From the NCBI GenBank assembly GCA_025357755.1, contig JANXOP010000254.1:1-34848 (forward strand): a stretch of DNA of 34,848 nt, given 5' to 3'. The position numbers and the translations under genes are program-made. Shown here piece after piece: positions 24,442 through 33,362 of this stretch (positions are counted from its first letter, which is position 1; every line of letters starts with the position of its first letter). Origin of the DNA: Kofleriaceae bacterium. Lineage in GTDB: Bacteria; Myxococcota_A; Polyangia; Haliangiales; Haliangiaceae. The notes under the pieces were generated by a model. That model was not told where the DNA came from. It saw nothing but the letters and a program-made list of their open reading frames with translations, and did no database searches.

Positions 24442-24692
24442 CGCGCGGCGTCCGGCACGCCTGCGTCGACATCGGAGCCGACCATCTCTTTGTAGCCGGC
24501 CTTCGCACCACGCTCGAGCTTGTCGACCGTGGGGCCCGCTTTATCCTCGACCCCGTGCTTGAGGTCCTGGACCTCGGAGGTGTGCCAGATCGCGCGGACG
24601 TGCTCGACGAGCGTCTTGGTCCCGAGCTTCACCGTCACCGAGAACCAGACGATGGCGACGATGATCGCGAGATAGACGATCAGTTTGATCAC
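24438..24692 (-). CDS. Small single-pass membrane protein, 84 aa
   Basis: Residues 1-19 form one membrane helix (MIKLIVYLAIIVAIVWFSV). The remaining ~65 residues are charged and soluble, with VEHVRAIWHTSEVQDLKHGVEDK and an acidic C-terminal tail. No known domain. The start is GTG at 24692; a TAGGTT box sits 6 bases before it within the 17-base gap behind the OmpA gene stop. First gene of a two-gene unit with the four-cysteine protein. Confidence 0.75.
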   Translation of the reverse strand: MIKLIVYLAIIVAIVWFSVTVKLGTKTLVEHVRAIWHTSEVQDLKHGVEDKAGPTVDKLERGAKAGYKEMVGSDVDAGVPDAAR

Positions 24693-24698
24693 GCCGTA

Positions 24699-24704
24699 AA
24701 CCTA
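24699..24704 (-). promoter_or_regulatory. -10-like box TAGGTT before the small membrane protein
   Basis: TAGGTT on the minus strand ends 6 bases before GTG 24692. It falls inside the 17-base gap after the OmpA-family stop codon. A -35 element would lie inside that gene. Confidence 0.3.
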
Positions 24705-24709
24705 GCGCG

Positions 24710-26620
<1,911 letters not shown>

Positions 26621-26657
26621 GGGTTCTCCGGGGGTAGTGCACCCAGACTACGATCTG

Positions 26658-26685
26658 GTTACACCAGTCCCGTCGCCCGCGTCAA
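26658..26685 (-). promoter_or_regulatory. Promoter-like -35/-10 pair before the OmpA/TSP3 gene
   Basis: TTGACG (26685-26680) and TGTAAC (26663-26658) on the minus strand are 16 bases apart. The -10 box is about 38 bases before the ATG, which leaves a leader with a GGAG site. This differs from the leaderless-type promoters elsewhere in the window. Confidence 0.45.
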
Positions 26686-26706
26686 ACTTGCGGCAACTAA
26701 AGCGGT

Positions 26707-28635
26707 TTAGTTGTCGAGCTGGTCTTTGGTCCAGTTCCTACGGATCGCGATCTGGAGCACCCTGTTCTGTGCTTCTGGAGACATCTTCTTCCAGTACTTC
26801 TTCGCGGGAGCGAACTGCGCGCCGTTGCACGCAGACAGGAATGCGAGCTGGTACAGGTGGCCATCGGGGCCCTTGCACTTGAGCGCCGACTCGAAGAGCA
26901 CGACGGCACCGGTGTGGTCGCCGCGCGACTCGGCGTCGGTGCCTTGGTTCATCAGTGTATCCGCATTGCAGCCGACGGCCGCCTGACCGCCACCGCCGCA
27001 CTTGCTGCTCTCCGCATGACCCTTGCAGAACTGCTGCTTGCAATCGGCGTTCGTCGGGTTGCGGAGCACGGTCGTGCAGTCGGTCTCGACGGGCGTGACC
27101 GCGATGGTCTTGCAGGTCAGATCCTTGTCGTTCTTGAGCCGCTGACCGACGTCGGGATCCTGGGTGGTGACCTGGTTGATCAACGTATCGAGCTGGCTGC
27201 ACTTGTTCCCCTGCGCGAGGGCCGCAGCCTTGGCCTTGCGATCAGAGAACAACTTCTCGTCGGCAGCAGCGACCGCGTCGCGCATCGACGCCTTGACGAC
27301 GGAGTCATCGGGAATGTCGCCGAGCTCCTTCTTCGCCTGCTTGTAGTTCTCGTCCTTGAGTGCCTGCTGGATGTGGCCCTTGCTACGATCAGCTGCGGAC
27401 TCCATCTTCGCCTTGGTCTTGTACTGCTCGGCGGCCTTGGGATCGATCGACAGGAGCCGCGTGCCGCAGCTGCTGAGGTCCGGCCAGTTGCCAGCAGCCT
27501 GGTAGCCTTCGCACTCGGCGATCACCTTCTGCGCCTCGGCATTGGCCGGGATGATGGCGGGCGCGGCGTCGATCGCCAGATCGGGCACGACGAGCGCGGC
27601 CGAGCCGCTGCCATCACTACCGTTGACGACGAGCTTGTCGCTGCCCGTATCTTTGATCGGGGTCGGGTTCTCGCCGCCCTTCTTCATGACGAAGAACACG
27701 CCGACCGCACCGATGACGATGATCGCGAGGATCACCGCGACGAGCATGCCCTTCTTGGGGCCCGTGCCTTCGACATCGGCGATCACCGCGTCGCGCGAGA
27801 ACAAGAAATCTTCACCCGGCTCGACGAAGCGGAGCCGGACGTGGCCGAGATCGACGACATCACCACGACGCAGCTCGACCTTGCCGTAGTCTTGGCCGTT
27901 GACCCGCACACCGTTCGACGACTGGAGGTCGCTGATCGTGTAGCGCTGGGTCTCGGTGTCGCGCGTGATCTTCGCGTGGTTGCGGCTGATCGAGCGATGG
28001 TTGACGACGAGGTCGTTCTCGTCGGTGCGCCCGACGATCATCTGCGGCCGGGTGAGCTCGAACTCTTTGCCGGCGAAGTTCGACGACAACACGACGAGCT
28101 TGCCGTAGCCGGTCTGCGGATTGACCTGCGCCTGGATCTGCGCGTTGGTCTGGACGGGGCGGCCGGCGGGATCGGTATCGGCAACACCGAGGCCGCGGGC
28201 TGTCGCGGGGGACGGCGTGGCCGGAATCGGCGCCGTCGGTGCGGTCGTGGTCGGAGGTGCGATCGCCGGCATCGCCTCGGTCGCGGTGCCGACGTTTTCG
28301 ATCCGCTCGATCGGCATCGTCCGCGCGTCGTCGACCTGCTCGACACCTTCGGCCTTCAGATACAGCTTGTAGTCGCCGATCTGGACCTGGTCACTGATCC
28401 GTAGCGAGACCCGCTCCGCGATCCGTGCATTGTTGACGCGAATACCGTTGTAGCTGCCGAGGTCCTCGATCTGGACCTCGTTGTTGCTACGCAGGATGCG
28501 CGCATGCCGACGCGACACGTTCCGCTCGGTGAGCCGGATCGTGTTGCCTTCTTTGCGACCGATCGTGATCTCGTCACGGATCAGAGGAACGACCGTAGTC
28601 TTCCCCTCGTCATCCTGGATCACCAGCTTGAACAT
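26707..28635 (-). CDS. Double-FHA-domain membrane protein, 642 aa
   Basis: Two forkhead-associated domains that bind phosphothreonine: FHA1 about 22-90 (IGRKEGN, SRRHA, SYNGIRVN) and FHA2 about 179-270 (VGRTDEND, SRNHA, SSNGVRVN). Both keep the Gly-Arg, Ser-x-x-His and Asn residues. A Pro/Thr/Ala linker joins them. A TM helix is at about 296-317. The ~320-residue C-terminal part would be periplasmic, Cys-rich (at least ten Cys) and helical, with a tetratricopeptide-like end (GDHTGAVVLFESALKCKG). It may connect Ser/Thr kinase signalling in the cytoplasm with the envelope. Its neighbours are the OmpA/TSP3 gene downstream and the ctp gene upstream. Confidence 0.93.
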   Translation of the reverse strand: MFKLVIQDDEGKTTVVPLIRDEITIGRKEGNTIRLTERNVSRRHARILRSNNEVQIEDLGSYNGIRVNNARIAERVSLRISDQVQIGDYKLYLKAEGVEQVDDARTMPIERIENVGTATEAMPAIAPPTTTAPTAPIPATPSPATARGLGVADTDPAGRPVQTNAQIQAQVNPQTGYGKLVVLSSNFAGKEFELTRPQMIVGRTDENDLVVNHRSISRNHAKITRDTETQRYTISDLQSSNGVRVNGQDYGKVELRRGDVVDLGHVRLRFVEPGEDFLFSRDAVIADVEGTGPKKGMLVAVILAIIVIGAVGVFFVMKKGGENPTPIKDTGSDKLVVNGSDGSGSAALVVPDLAIDAAPAIIPANAEAQKVIAECEGYQAAGNWPDLSSCGTRLLSIDPKAAEQYKTKAKMESAADRSKGHIQQALKDENYKQAKKELGDIPDDSVVKASMRDAVAAADEKLFSDRKAKAAALAQGNKCSQLDTLINQVTTQDPDVGQRLKNDKDLTCKTIAVTPVETDCTTVLRNPTNADCKQQFCKGHAESSKCGGGGQAAVGCNADTLMNQGTDAESRGDHTGAVVLFESALKCKGPDGHLYQLAFLSACNGAQFAPAKKYWKKMSPEAQNRVLQIAIRRNWTKDQLDN

Positions 28636-28727
28636 CGTGCGATGCGCCCCGTGTGGACATCGGGCGAGAGCCCGAGGTCTGATTGGTTGTACCAGTCCAA
28701 GCGTTGCCTAAACAGCCGGTTTGCGGA

Positions 28728-29981
28728 CTACTTGTTCCCGATGTGGAGCGCAGCTCTTGCGAGTTGGAGCGCCACCGCGAGTTGAGGATCGTCCGACCCC
28801 GCGGCGTTTATTGTGGCACCAGTTCCGCTACCACTGCCACCCCCTGCAACGATCTCTTCGGGAGTAAACGCATCTACGCGGCTGTCCGGGACGATGCCCT
28901 TAGATTCCAGCGAGTTGCCTTTTGGCGTCAAATACCGGGCGGTTGTCAGCTTCAGGCCGCCTCCGTCCTCGAGATCGTAGAAGGTCTGGACCGTGCCCTT
29001 TCCATAGGTCGGCAGCCCGACGAGCGTGGCCCGATCGTGGTCGTGCAGCGCGGCCGCGAGGATCTCGGCGGCCGAGGCGGTTCCACCGTCGACGAGCGCG
29101 ATGATCGGGACGCCGACGCCGCCTCCTCCTTTATGCGCGGTCTGGGTCTCGACCGAGCCCTTGCGACCCCGGATCGTCACGATCGTGCCCTCGTCGAGGA
29201 ACTGGTCGGCTACGAGCACGGCTTGATCGACGAGCCCGCCGGGATCGCCCCGCAGGTCCAGCACCAGCGCACCGAGCGCGTTTTGCTTGCGGAGCTCGCC
29301 GAGCCCGGTCGCGACATCGCCCGACGTGGCCTCGGAGAAGCGCGAGATCTGGAGGTATCCGATCTTCGGCTCGAGGGTTTTTGCGTGCACGGTCGCCTGC
29401 TTGACCTGTGCGCGCACGAGCGTGAACGGTTTCGGATCTTTCCAGCCGACGCGAATCACCGAGACGGTCACGCGCGTCCCCGAGCCACCGCGCAGCTTCG
29501 CCTCCCACGCTCCAGCTTCCTTGAGCTCCTTGCCAGCCTCCGCCGTCGGCGCGTTGTCGATCGCGGTCACGCGATCGTCGAGTTGCAGTCCCGCGACGGC
29601 GGCGGGTGAATTCTCGGCGAGCTCGTCGATGATCGGAAACGGCGGCACGCTCGGGCGCGCGTCGTCGATGAACCCCGGCGCGAGCACGACACCGATCCCC
29701 CCGAACTCACCCTCGGTGTCCTGGCGCAGCTTCTGGTAGCGGTTCGGCGGCAAGTACGTCGAGTGAACGTCGAGGTTGTGCAGCATGCCGCGCTGGGCGT
29801 CGCGGAGTAGCGCCTGCTCGTCGACGGCATCGACGTAGTTCGCTTCGATCAGCGACAGCGCCTGCGCGAAGCCATCGAACGTACGAAACCGCGTCGTGTC
29901 TTTCGGCACCGCGATCGCGAGCGTGGTCGTGACCGCCACCGCACCGGCGGCGAACGCTGCGATGTGAGAAGCGCGCGACAT
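28728..29981 (-). CDS. S41-family C-terminal processing peptidase (CtpA-like), 417 aa
   Basis: Periplasmic serine protease with a Ser-Lys dyad. Signal or anchor helix at 8-25. A PDZ domain spans about 90-190 (GEFGGIGVVL ... ENSPAAVAGLQLDDRVTAI). The catalytic core follows with GYLQISRF, LDLRGDPGG, the nucleophile in DGGTASAAEI (Ser303) and YGKGTVQ (Lys328). It is the last gene of the ftsE-ftsX-envC operon, 9 bases after the envC-like stop. In many proteobacteria a ctp gene lies right after envC. Likely trims or degrades a peptidoglycan hydrolase or its regulator. Confidence 0.93.
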   Translation of the reverse strand: MSRASHIAAFAAGAVAVTTTLAIAVPKDTTRFRTFDGFAQALSLIEANYVDAVDEQALLRDAQRGMLHNLDVHSTYLPPNRYQKLRQDTEGEFGGIGVVLAPGFIDDARPSVPPFPIIDELAENSPAAVAGLQLDDRVTAIDNAPTAEAGKELKEAGAWEAKLRGGSGTRVTVSVIRVGWKDPKPFTLVRAQVKQATVHAKTLEPKIGYLQISRFSEATSGDVATGLGELRKQNALGALVLDLRGDPGGLVDQAVLVADQFLDEGTIVTIRGRKGSVETQTAHKGGGGVGVPIIALVDGGTASAAEILAAALHDHDRATLVGLPTYGKGTVQTFYDLEDGGGLKLTTARYLTPKGNSLESKGIVPDSRVDAFTPEEIVAGGGSGSGTGATINAAGSDDPQLAVALQLARAALHIGNK

Positions 29982-29990
29982 GCGCAGAGC

Positions 29991-30791
29991 TTATCGCTTG
30001 AACAGGGGCTCCGGATCGATCGGCAGCCCGCCGGGACCGATCTTTGCGCGAACTTCGACGTAGATGCGATGGTGCGCGGCACGCCCGAGACGGTCGCCCT
30101 TCGCGACGCGGGTACCGACAGGGAGCGTGAGCTCGCCGAGCTTGGCGACGACGGTGAGGTAGTCGCCGTGATCCAGGATGACGCCGTGATCGAGGCCGCG
30201 GATCATCCCGGCGTAGCGCACGACTCCATCGGCGGGCGCGGTCGCGGGAGCGTGATCTTCGACCTCGAGATCGACGCCGCGGCGAGACAGCGTCGCCTTC
30301 GAGCGCTCGTGGAGGTACTCGCCGAAGTGGCGCGCGATCGTGCCCTTGGCCGGCGCGCTCAGGGCCTCGGGCAGCGCGATCGTGGCGGCGCGCTTGGTGG
30401 CCGCGGAGGTCGCCTTCTGCGCGTCTGCGAGGTGCGCGGTCTCGTCGGCGAGCAGCGAACGCTCGTGCCGATCACGCTCGAGCAGGAGCCGCGCCGCGGC
30501 GCGCCGGCGAGCGACCGCCATCCGTTCGTCGGGCGTCGCGCCGACCGGCAGCGGGGCATGCAACGTGCGCATCGCGGCGTGCAGGCGGTGGAGGCGCACT
30601 CGGTCGGCACTCTGGAGCTTGTCGTCGACGGTCGCGAGGCTCTTCGCCAGCGTGTCGGTCTCGGCCGCGAGCTGGTTCGCGAGCGCGGAGTGCGGATCGA
30701 TCGGCGCAGCACGCACCGAGCTCGCGAGCGCCGAGAGCAGCGCGAGGTGGACCCCGATGATCCTTGCTCGCTGGCAACTAGCGCGCGACAC
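29991..30791 (-). CDS. envC: EnvC-like murein hydrolase activator with degenerate LytM domain, 266 aa
   Basis: Predicted periplasmic activator of N-acetylmuramyl-L-alanine amidases, recruited by FtsEX. The signal peptide ends around SSVRA/AP. Residues ~34-135 are a coiled coil, shorter than in E. coli EnvC. Residues ~145-262 are a LytM (M23) fold. The zinc residues are mostly gone: the first His is Arg170 (SRRGVD, Asp174 kept), the YAHL His is Lys217 (VAKL), and HxH is replaced by R242-I-Y244 (RIYVEVR). This agrees with EnvC-type activators, which lack hydrolase activity. The GTG start at 30791 overlaps the ftsX stop by 14 bases; no other in-frame start would keep the signal peptide. Confidence 0.88.
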   Translation of the reverse strand: MSRASCQRARIIGVHLALLSALASSVRAAPIDPHSALANQLAAETDTLAKSLATVDDKLQSADRVRLHRLHAAMRTLHAPLPVGATPDERMAVARRRAAARLLLERDRHERSLLADETAHLADAQKATSAATKRAATIALPEALSAPAKGTIARHFGEYLHERSKATLSRRGVDLEVEDHAPATAPADGVVRYAGMIRGLDHGVILDHGDYLTVVAKLGELTLPVGTRVAKGDRLGRAAHHRIYVEVRAKIGPGGLPIDPEPLFKR

Positions 30792-31638
30792 GAGCCACTC
30801 CGGCGAGCCCGCCCGCGACGAGCCCGAGCCCTGCCCCGGCCGCGACGAACATCGCGATCGCGCCGAGCGCGGGCATCGTGACGTGGATCGACAGCTCGTC
30901 GCCGAAGTAATCGAGCCCGAACCACACGAGCAGCGCTGCGCCGAGCGACGCGGACAGGCCGAGCACGGCCCCGGCGAGCGCGGTCGGCACCACGCTGAAG
31001 GCTGGCGACGCGCCCAGTAAGTGCAGCACCGCGTGCTCCTGGCGATCGCGTTCGAACCTGACGCGGATGGCCGCGAGGACGACCACGAGCGCCAGCCCCG
31101 CGAGCAACGCGGCGCCGATCCAGATCGGCATGCGCATCGAGGCCAGGGCACCGCTGGGCGGCTCGCCTCCATCCTCGACGATCACGTCTTCGACACCCGG
31201 CGAGCTGCGCAGCGCACGCAACATCGGACTCATCGAGATCACGTCGCGCACGCCGGGCGCGAGGGTGACCTCGACGGTCGCGGGCAAGCTGGCGAGATCG
31301 ACGCCGTCGAGCAGCGCGGCATCCGCGCCGAGCGCTTGCTCGAGCCGCTTCGCCGCGAGCTCTGGGGCGACGAGCTCCGCGGCCTCGACGCCGGGTTGTC
31401 TCGCGAGCTGCGCGACGAGGCCGCGCGCGCTGTCCGCGCTCACGCCCTCGCCGAGATACACGACCATGCTGCCGCCACCGACCTTCGGGGCGGTGGTCCA
31501 GCCCTCGACGTTGTTCGCGACCACGAGGGCGATCGCCGCGACGGTGAGCGCGCAGAGTGCGGCGAGCACCGTCCACGCGGCTGCGCGCTTGCGTTCCGCG
31601 ATCAACCGCAGCGCACGACGCAGGGTCGAGGCGATCAA
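30778..31638 (-). CDS. ftsX: Cell division protein FtsX, 286 aa
   Basis: Membrane subunit of the FtsEX complex, which controls cell-wall hydrolases at the septum. TM1 is at about 21-41. The extracellular domain (about 45-168) has GGGSMVVYL, LPATVEVTL and GVEDVIVEDGG, the FtsX ECD signature. Three further helices are at about 171-191, 218-240 and 256-280, with the FtsX/MacB cytoplasmic segment HAVLHLLGAS between. Length is normal. It starts at TTG 31638, which overlaps the stop of the preceding 58-codon ORF (TTGA). It overlaps the envC-like gene at its end. Confidence 0.92.
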   Translation of the reverse strand: MIASTLRRALRLIAERKRAAAWTVLAALCALTVAAIALVVANNVEGWTTAPKVGGGSMVVYLGEGVSADSARGLVAQLARQPGVEAAELVAPELAAKRLEQALGADAALLDGVDLASLPATVEVTLAPGVRDVISMSPMLRALRSSPGVEDVIVEDGGEPPSGALASMRMPIWIGAALLAGLALVVVLAAIRVRFERDRQEHAVLHLLGASPAFSVVPTALAGAVLGLSASLGAALLVWFGLDYFGDELSIHVTMPALGAIAMFVAAGAGLGLVAGGLAGVARVAR

Positions 31639-31811
31639 GTTTCCTCGTCGGCGGCGCCAGGCAGCGAGATCGAGCGGCGATGCGTGAACGGTCCGGTCGT
31701 GCGATCGAAGATCTCTTCCGGAGCCGGCCCCGGATCGGGCTCCATCGTCGCGTCGCTCTGCGCGCGCAGGCGGCGGGGCGCGAGCGTCTTCAGCCTGCGG
31801 ATCGTGCGCAT
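31635..31811 (-). CDS. Small ORF between ftsE and ftsX, 58 aa
   Basis: ATG at 31811, two bases after the ftsE stop codon (TGA 31816-31814); its own TGA overlaps the ftsX TTG start. Both junctions imply translational coupling, so this is likely a real gene. The product is basic at its N-terminus (MRTIRRLKTLAPRRLRAQ) and acidic or Pro-rich after that (MEPDPGPAPEEIFD), ending PGAADEET. It has no signal peptide or membrane helix and no family I recognise. An N-terminal extension of FtsX is ruled out by frame. It may be a small cytoplasmic partner of FtsE or FtsX. Confidence 0.65.
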   Translation of the reverse strand: MRTIRRLKTLAPRRLRAQSDATMEPDPGPAPEEIFDRTTGPFTHRRSISLPGAADEET

Positions 31812-31813
31812 CT

Positions 31814-32587
31814 TCACGCGACCCCCGCGGTCCGCGCCGAGAGCGGGAACGGCAGGAGGTTCGGGATCGGCACCGATTCCATACCGATCAGCAGCTCTTC
31901 GATCGAGTGACCGTCGAGCCGCACGTCGCCGAGCGGCTCGAGCGCGCCATCGATCAGCGCCAGCTGGCGCCACTTCGAGCGCTCCGCGATCGTGCGCAGC
32001 GCGTAGTCGCGACCGAACACGAGCACGGTCGCGCCGCAGGTCGCGAGCGCCTTGCACACCAGCTCCGCGCCGGCCGCGTCCTGCCACATCGTCGGGTGGT
32101 CCGCGATCACGAGCGCCGGATCGCGTACGAGCGCCCGCGCGACCGCGACCCGCTGGCGAGCCGAGCTCGACAGGCATTCGACAGGTAGCGAGGCTTCATC
32201 CTCGAGCCCGAGCTGCGCGAGGAGCTCGTTCGCCTTCGCGATCGAGATCGAGCGCGGGATGCCATCGATCTCGAGCGGCAAGGCGACATTGATCTGCGCG
32301 CTGCGATCTTCGAGAAGGCAGAGATCTTGAGGAACGATGCCGACCTTGCGCCGCAGCAAGCGCAACGACGAGCGCCGCAGCTTCGCGACGTTCTGCCCGA
32401 GCACCTCGATCCGGCCCGCACTCGGCGTGACCTCACCGAGGATCGCGGCGACGAGGCGAGAGCTGCCGACGCCCGCGGCGCTGACCACCATCGCGACGTC
32501 ACCGGTTGCGACATGGAGATTGCCCTCGGCCATCAACGGTGCGCCACCGCGTGGGTGGTCGAGGCGAACATCGACCAGCGAAATCAT
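31814..32587 (-). CDS. ftsE: FtsE-like ABC protein with degenerate ATPase motifs, 257 aa
   Basis: By position and overall sequence this is FtsE, the cytoplasmic ATPase of FtsEX: the Q-loop region [26 protein letters not shown] (split here at residue 100) matches FtsE closely. The ATP-handling residues are altered. Walker A at 36-44 is SAAGVGSSR, so the essential Lys is Ser42. The signature is LSSSARQ (139-145) instead of LSGGQ-like. Walker B is LVIADHPT, with the catalytic Glu replaced by His164. The H-loop is FGRD, with His replaced by Arg193. Gln87 and Asp163 remain. The reading frame is intact and full length, so this is not a pseudogene. GGAG stands 4 bases before the ATG at 32587. Confidence 0.88.
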   Translation of the reverse strand: MISLVDVRLDHPRGGAPLMAEGNLHVATGDVAMVVSAAGVGSSRLVAAILGEVTPSAGRIEVLGQNVAKLRRSSLRLLRRKVGIVPQDLCLLEDRSAQINVALPLEIDGIPRSISIAKANELLAQLGLEDEASLPVECLSSSARQRVAVARALVRDPALVIADHPTMWQDAAGAELVCKALATCGATVLVFGRDYALRTIAERSKWRQLALIDGALEPLGDVRLDGHSIEELLIGMESVPIPNLLPFPLSARTAGVA

Positions 32588-32621
32588 CTGCTCCAGCTAC
32601 GCCCATCAACTGGGTGGGGGC

Positions 32622-32650
32622 AAAAAAACTGCGCAGACTGCGTGTACGAT
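32622..32650 (+). promoter_or_regulatory. Promoter region of the collagen-like gene: A-tract and TACGAT box
   Basis: TACGAT (32645-32650) lies 6 bases before the GTG start at 32657. A run of seven A (32622-32628) sits where a -35 or UP element would be. TACGATGAGGC is identical to the string before the PEBP-family gene. The same DNA is the upstream region of the divergent ftsE operon. Confidence 0.45.
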
Positions 32651-32656
32651 GAGGCC

Positions 32657-33358
32657 GTGAGACGCGCCGTGTTGCTCGGGTTGGTGGCGGCCGCGTGCCG
32701 CCCCGATGCAGCGCCGCCCGACGACAAGACCCCCGCGCGGGTGGCCGATCACGATCAGCGGCTCGGCAAGCTCGAGCAACGCGGTGAGATCGACGCGCAG
32801 AAAGTTGCCGCGGTGCTGCTCGCGAAGGGCTCGGCTTCGGGGCTCGGTGGCCCACCGGGTCCGCTCGGTCCCCCGGGGCCGCAAGGATCGGCCGGTCCGA
32901 GCGGACCGGGTGGTATCGGTCCTGTGGGTCCCGAAGGCCCGCGCGGTGCGAAAGGCGATCCGGGTCCCGCGGGCGTCGAAGGTCCGCAAGGCATCCAAGG
33001 CCTCCAGGGCGCGCAGGGACTGCAGGGTCCGCAAGGTGCGCAGGGTCCGAAAGGTCCCTCGGGACCGCCGGGTGCGTACGGTCAGAAATCGGATCTCACG
33101 CGCAAAGAATCGCGGGTCTCGGTCGGCGCGGGCCTCGTGGCAACGACGGTCGCGAGCTGCGATCGAGCGCAGGATCTGCTGGTGACCGGCGGCTGCTACG
33201 CGGATCCGCAGTGGCTCGCCCAGCTGCTCGCGACCCGACCGGTCAACATCACGAGCGGTGATGCCACCGCGTCGTGGCGCTGCGACTACAAGAACACCTC
33301 GCCGACGACGACGATCGAGATCGTGGCCGAGGCCTACTGCGTGCGCCCCCGCGAGTAG
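32657..33358 (+). CDS. Collagen-like lipoprotein, 233 aa
   Basis: GTG start giving the signal [14 protein letters not shown] with Cys14. A short helical segment follows ([20 protein letters not shown], possibly a trimerising coiled coil). Then come about 25 Gly-X-Y triplets (from [13 protein letters not shown] to [10 protein letters not shown]), with one register break at GPGGIGPV. The N-terminal triplets are Pro-rich and the C-terminal ones Gln-rich ([12 protein letters not shown]). The last ~95 residues hold four Cys and the pattern GGCY ... SWRCDYKN ... EAYCV, seen as a C-terminal cap of other bacterial collagen-like proteins. Expected as a surface-anchored triple helix. Convergent with the propeller lipoprotein, 4 bases between stops. 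Confidence 0.9.
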   Translation: MRRAVLLGLVAAACRPDAAPPDDKTPARVADHDQRLGKLEQRGEIDAQKVAAVLLAKGSASGLGGPPGPLGPPGPQGSAGPSGPGGIGPVGPEGPRGAKGDPGPAGVEGPQGIQGLQGAQGLQGPQGAQGPKGPSGPPGAYGQKSDLTRKESRVSVGAGLVATTVASCDRAQDLLVTGGCYADPQWLAQLLATRPVNITSGDATASWRCDYKNTSPTTTIEIVAEAYCVRPRE

Positions 33359-33362
33359 TCGC

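Noticed and set aside
26857..28404. 515-codon open frame antisense to the FHA gene
   Set aside because: Low-complexity Arg/Asp/Val composition typical of shadow frames.
28660..28675. Hairpin TCGGGC-GAGA-GCCCGA between the ctp and FHA genes
   Set aside because: Six-base stem without a T-tract; could be chance in GC-rich DNA, so not called a terminator.
32615..32640. CTGCGCAG palindrome next to a run of seven T (minus strand)
   Set aside because: Looks like a terminator but lies upstream of ftsE and not at the end of a minus-strand gene; more likely part of a promoter.
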